DNA of 64,000 nucleotides, from the NCBI GenBank assembly GCA_008828725.1, contig MEHQ01004197.1, positions 69,257 to 133,256 on the forward strand. Reading direction: 5' to 3'. Numbering within the stretch: position 1 is the stretch's first letter; every line of letters starts with the position of its first letter. Shown in pieces: positions 63,641 through 64,000 of the stretch. Position numbers and translations under genes: made by a program. Below the pieces are notes generated by a model. It did no database searches, had not been told where the DNA came from, and worked only from the letters and a program-made list of their open reading frames with translations. The stretch comes from Saccharina japonica. Its lineage: Eukaryota; Sar; Phaeophyceae; Laminariales; Laminariaceae.

Positions 63641-64000
63641 AAAACAATGTGATCATTCAGGACCATCTGTCCCCCATCGCGATTACGCTTAAGGTAACGA
63701 CAAGTATGTACAGTTTCACTATTCCCAGCGGCATCGTAGCATGCTACATTGTATATATATACCAGGTAAATAATTATTTATTTTTCCGGGCACGTGTATT
63801 CATTACTCCACATGATGTGCATCGTGAACGTACGTTTTGGCTGGGAAGATTACCTCTCACCCAGCATTCCGCGTGGGGAATCACTCGTTCAACATGCCAT
63901 ATTTTATTTATCGCGCGCGTACATTTGACTATGAAGGCTATAACTCACGCAGCAGTCCGCATTGGGGATCACTCGTTCGTGCATTTTCCCACAATATATT
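63641..64000. repeat. Diverged satellite continuation
   Basis: Scattered echoes remain (TTTTGGCTGGGAAGATTACC, CGTGGGGAATCACTCGTTCA and again TTGGGGATCACTCGTTCGTG about 100 bp on). The array probably continues past the window in degraded form. Confidence 0.5.

Overview
The window reads as eukaryotic nuclear DNA from a repeat-rich, probably algal or protist genome. I see no operons, bacterial-style ribosome binding sites, rRNA or CRISPR array. Base composition is mid-range, with many (TAC)n and GTAC-rich palindromic tracts and several tRNA-derived SINEs and MITEs. A stramenopile such as a diatom is my best guess, but no host gene is present to fix the lineage. I could not recognise a single convincing intact host protein-coding gene; nearly every long open frame is a by-product of a repeat.

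Layout. From 1 to 16.6 kb there are scattered short transposons: two SINE families (called SINE-A and SINE-B here), two hAT-type MITEs with 8-bp target duplications (6099-6543 and 6703-7017), a probable third hAT-like element inside a SINE (7773-8242), MITEs with GGCGGT ends, and the remains of what may be a pogo/Tc1-type transposase gene (8655-10770). From 16.6 to 29.5 kb lies a large near-identical duplication (16623-23037 and 24938-29501). The first copy is disrupted by a 692-bp inverted repeat ending in a single N. The MITEs inside it are nested three deep. From 29.5 to 37.7 kb there is a G-rich tract, a 622-bp TIR element, a cluster of four unrelated minisatellites, and one fragment of a Ty1/copia-type integrase (a fossil). 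From 38 to 53 kb there are (TAC)n arrays and two further large duplications. They surround and fill a 6.36-kb interval bounded by 39-40-bp inverted repeats and a TAA target duplication, which looks Harbinger-like and splits a SINE-A copy. From 53 to 59.5 kb there are sparse repeats and unassigned DNA. From 59.5 kb nearly to the end there is a tandem satellite with a basic period of about 263 bp.

The most informative points are: piggyBac-like 80-92-bp MITEs that repeatedly occupy the same internal TTAA of another MITE family; a SINE-A family whose copies share a body but carry different tRNA-like heads; a 9-bp palindrome, TACCWGGTA, found at least 15 independent times where about 0.5 is expected; and single N characters lying exactly at the ends of near-identical duplications, which suggests that part of the duplication is an assembly effect.
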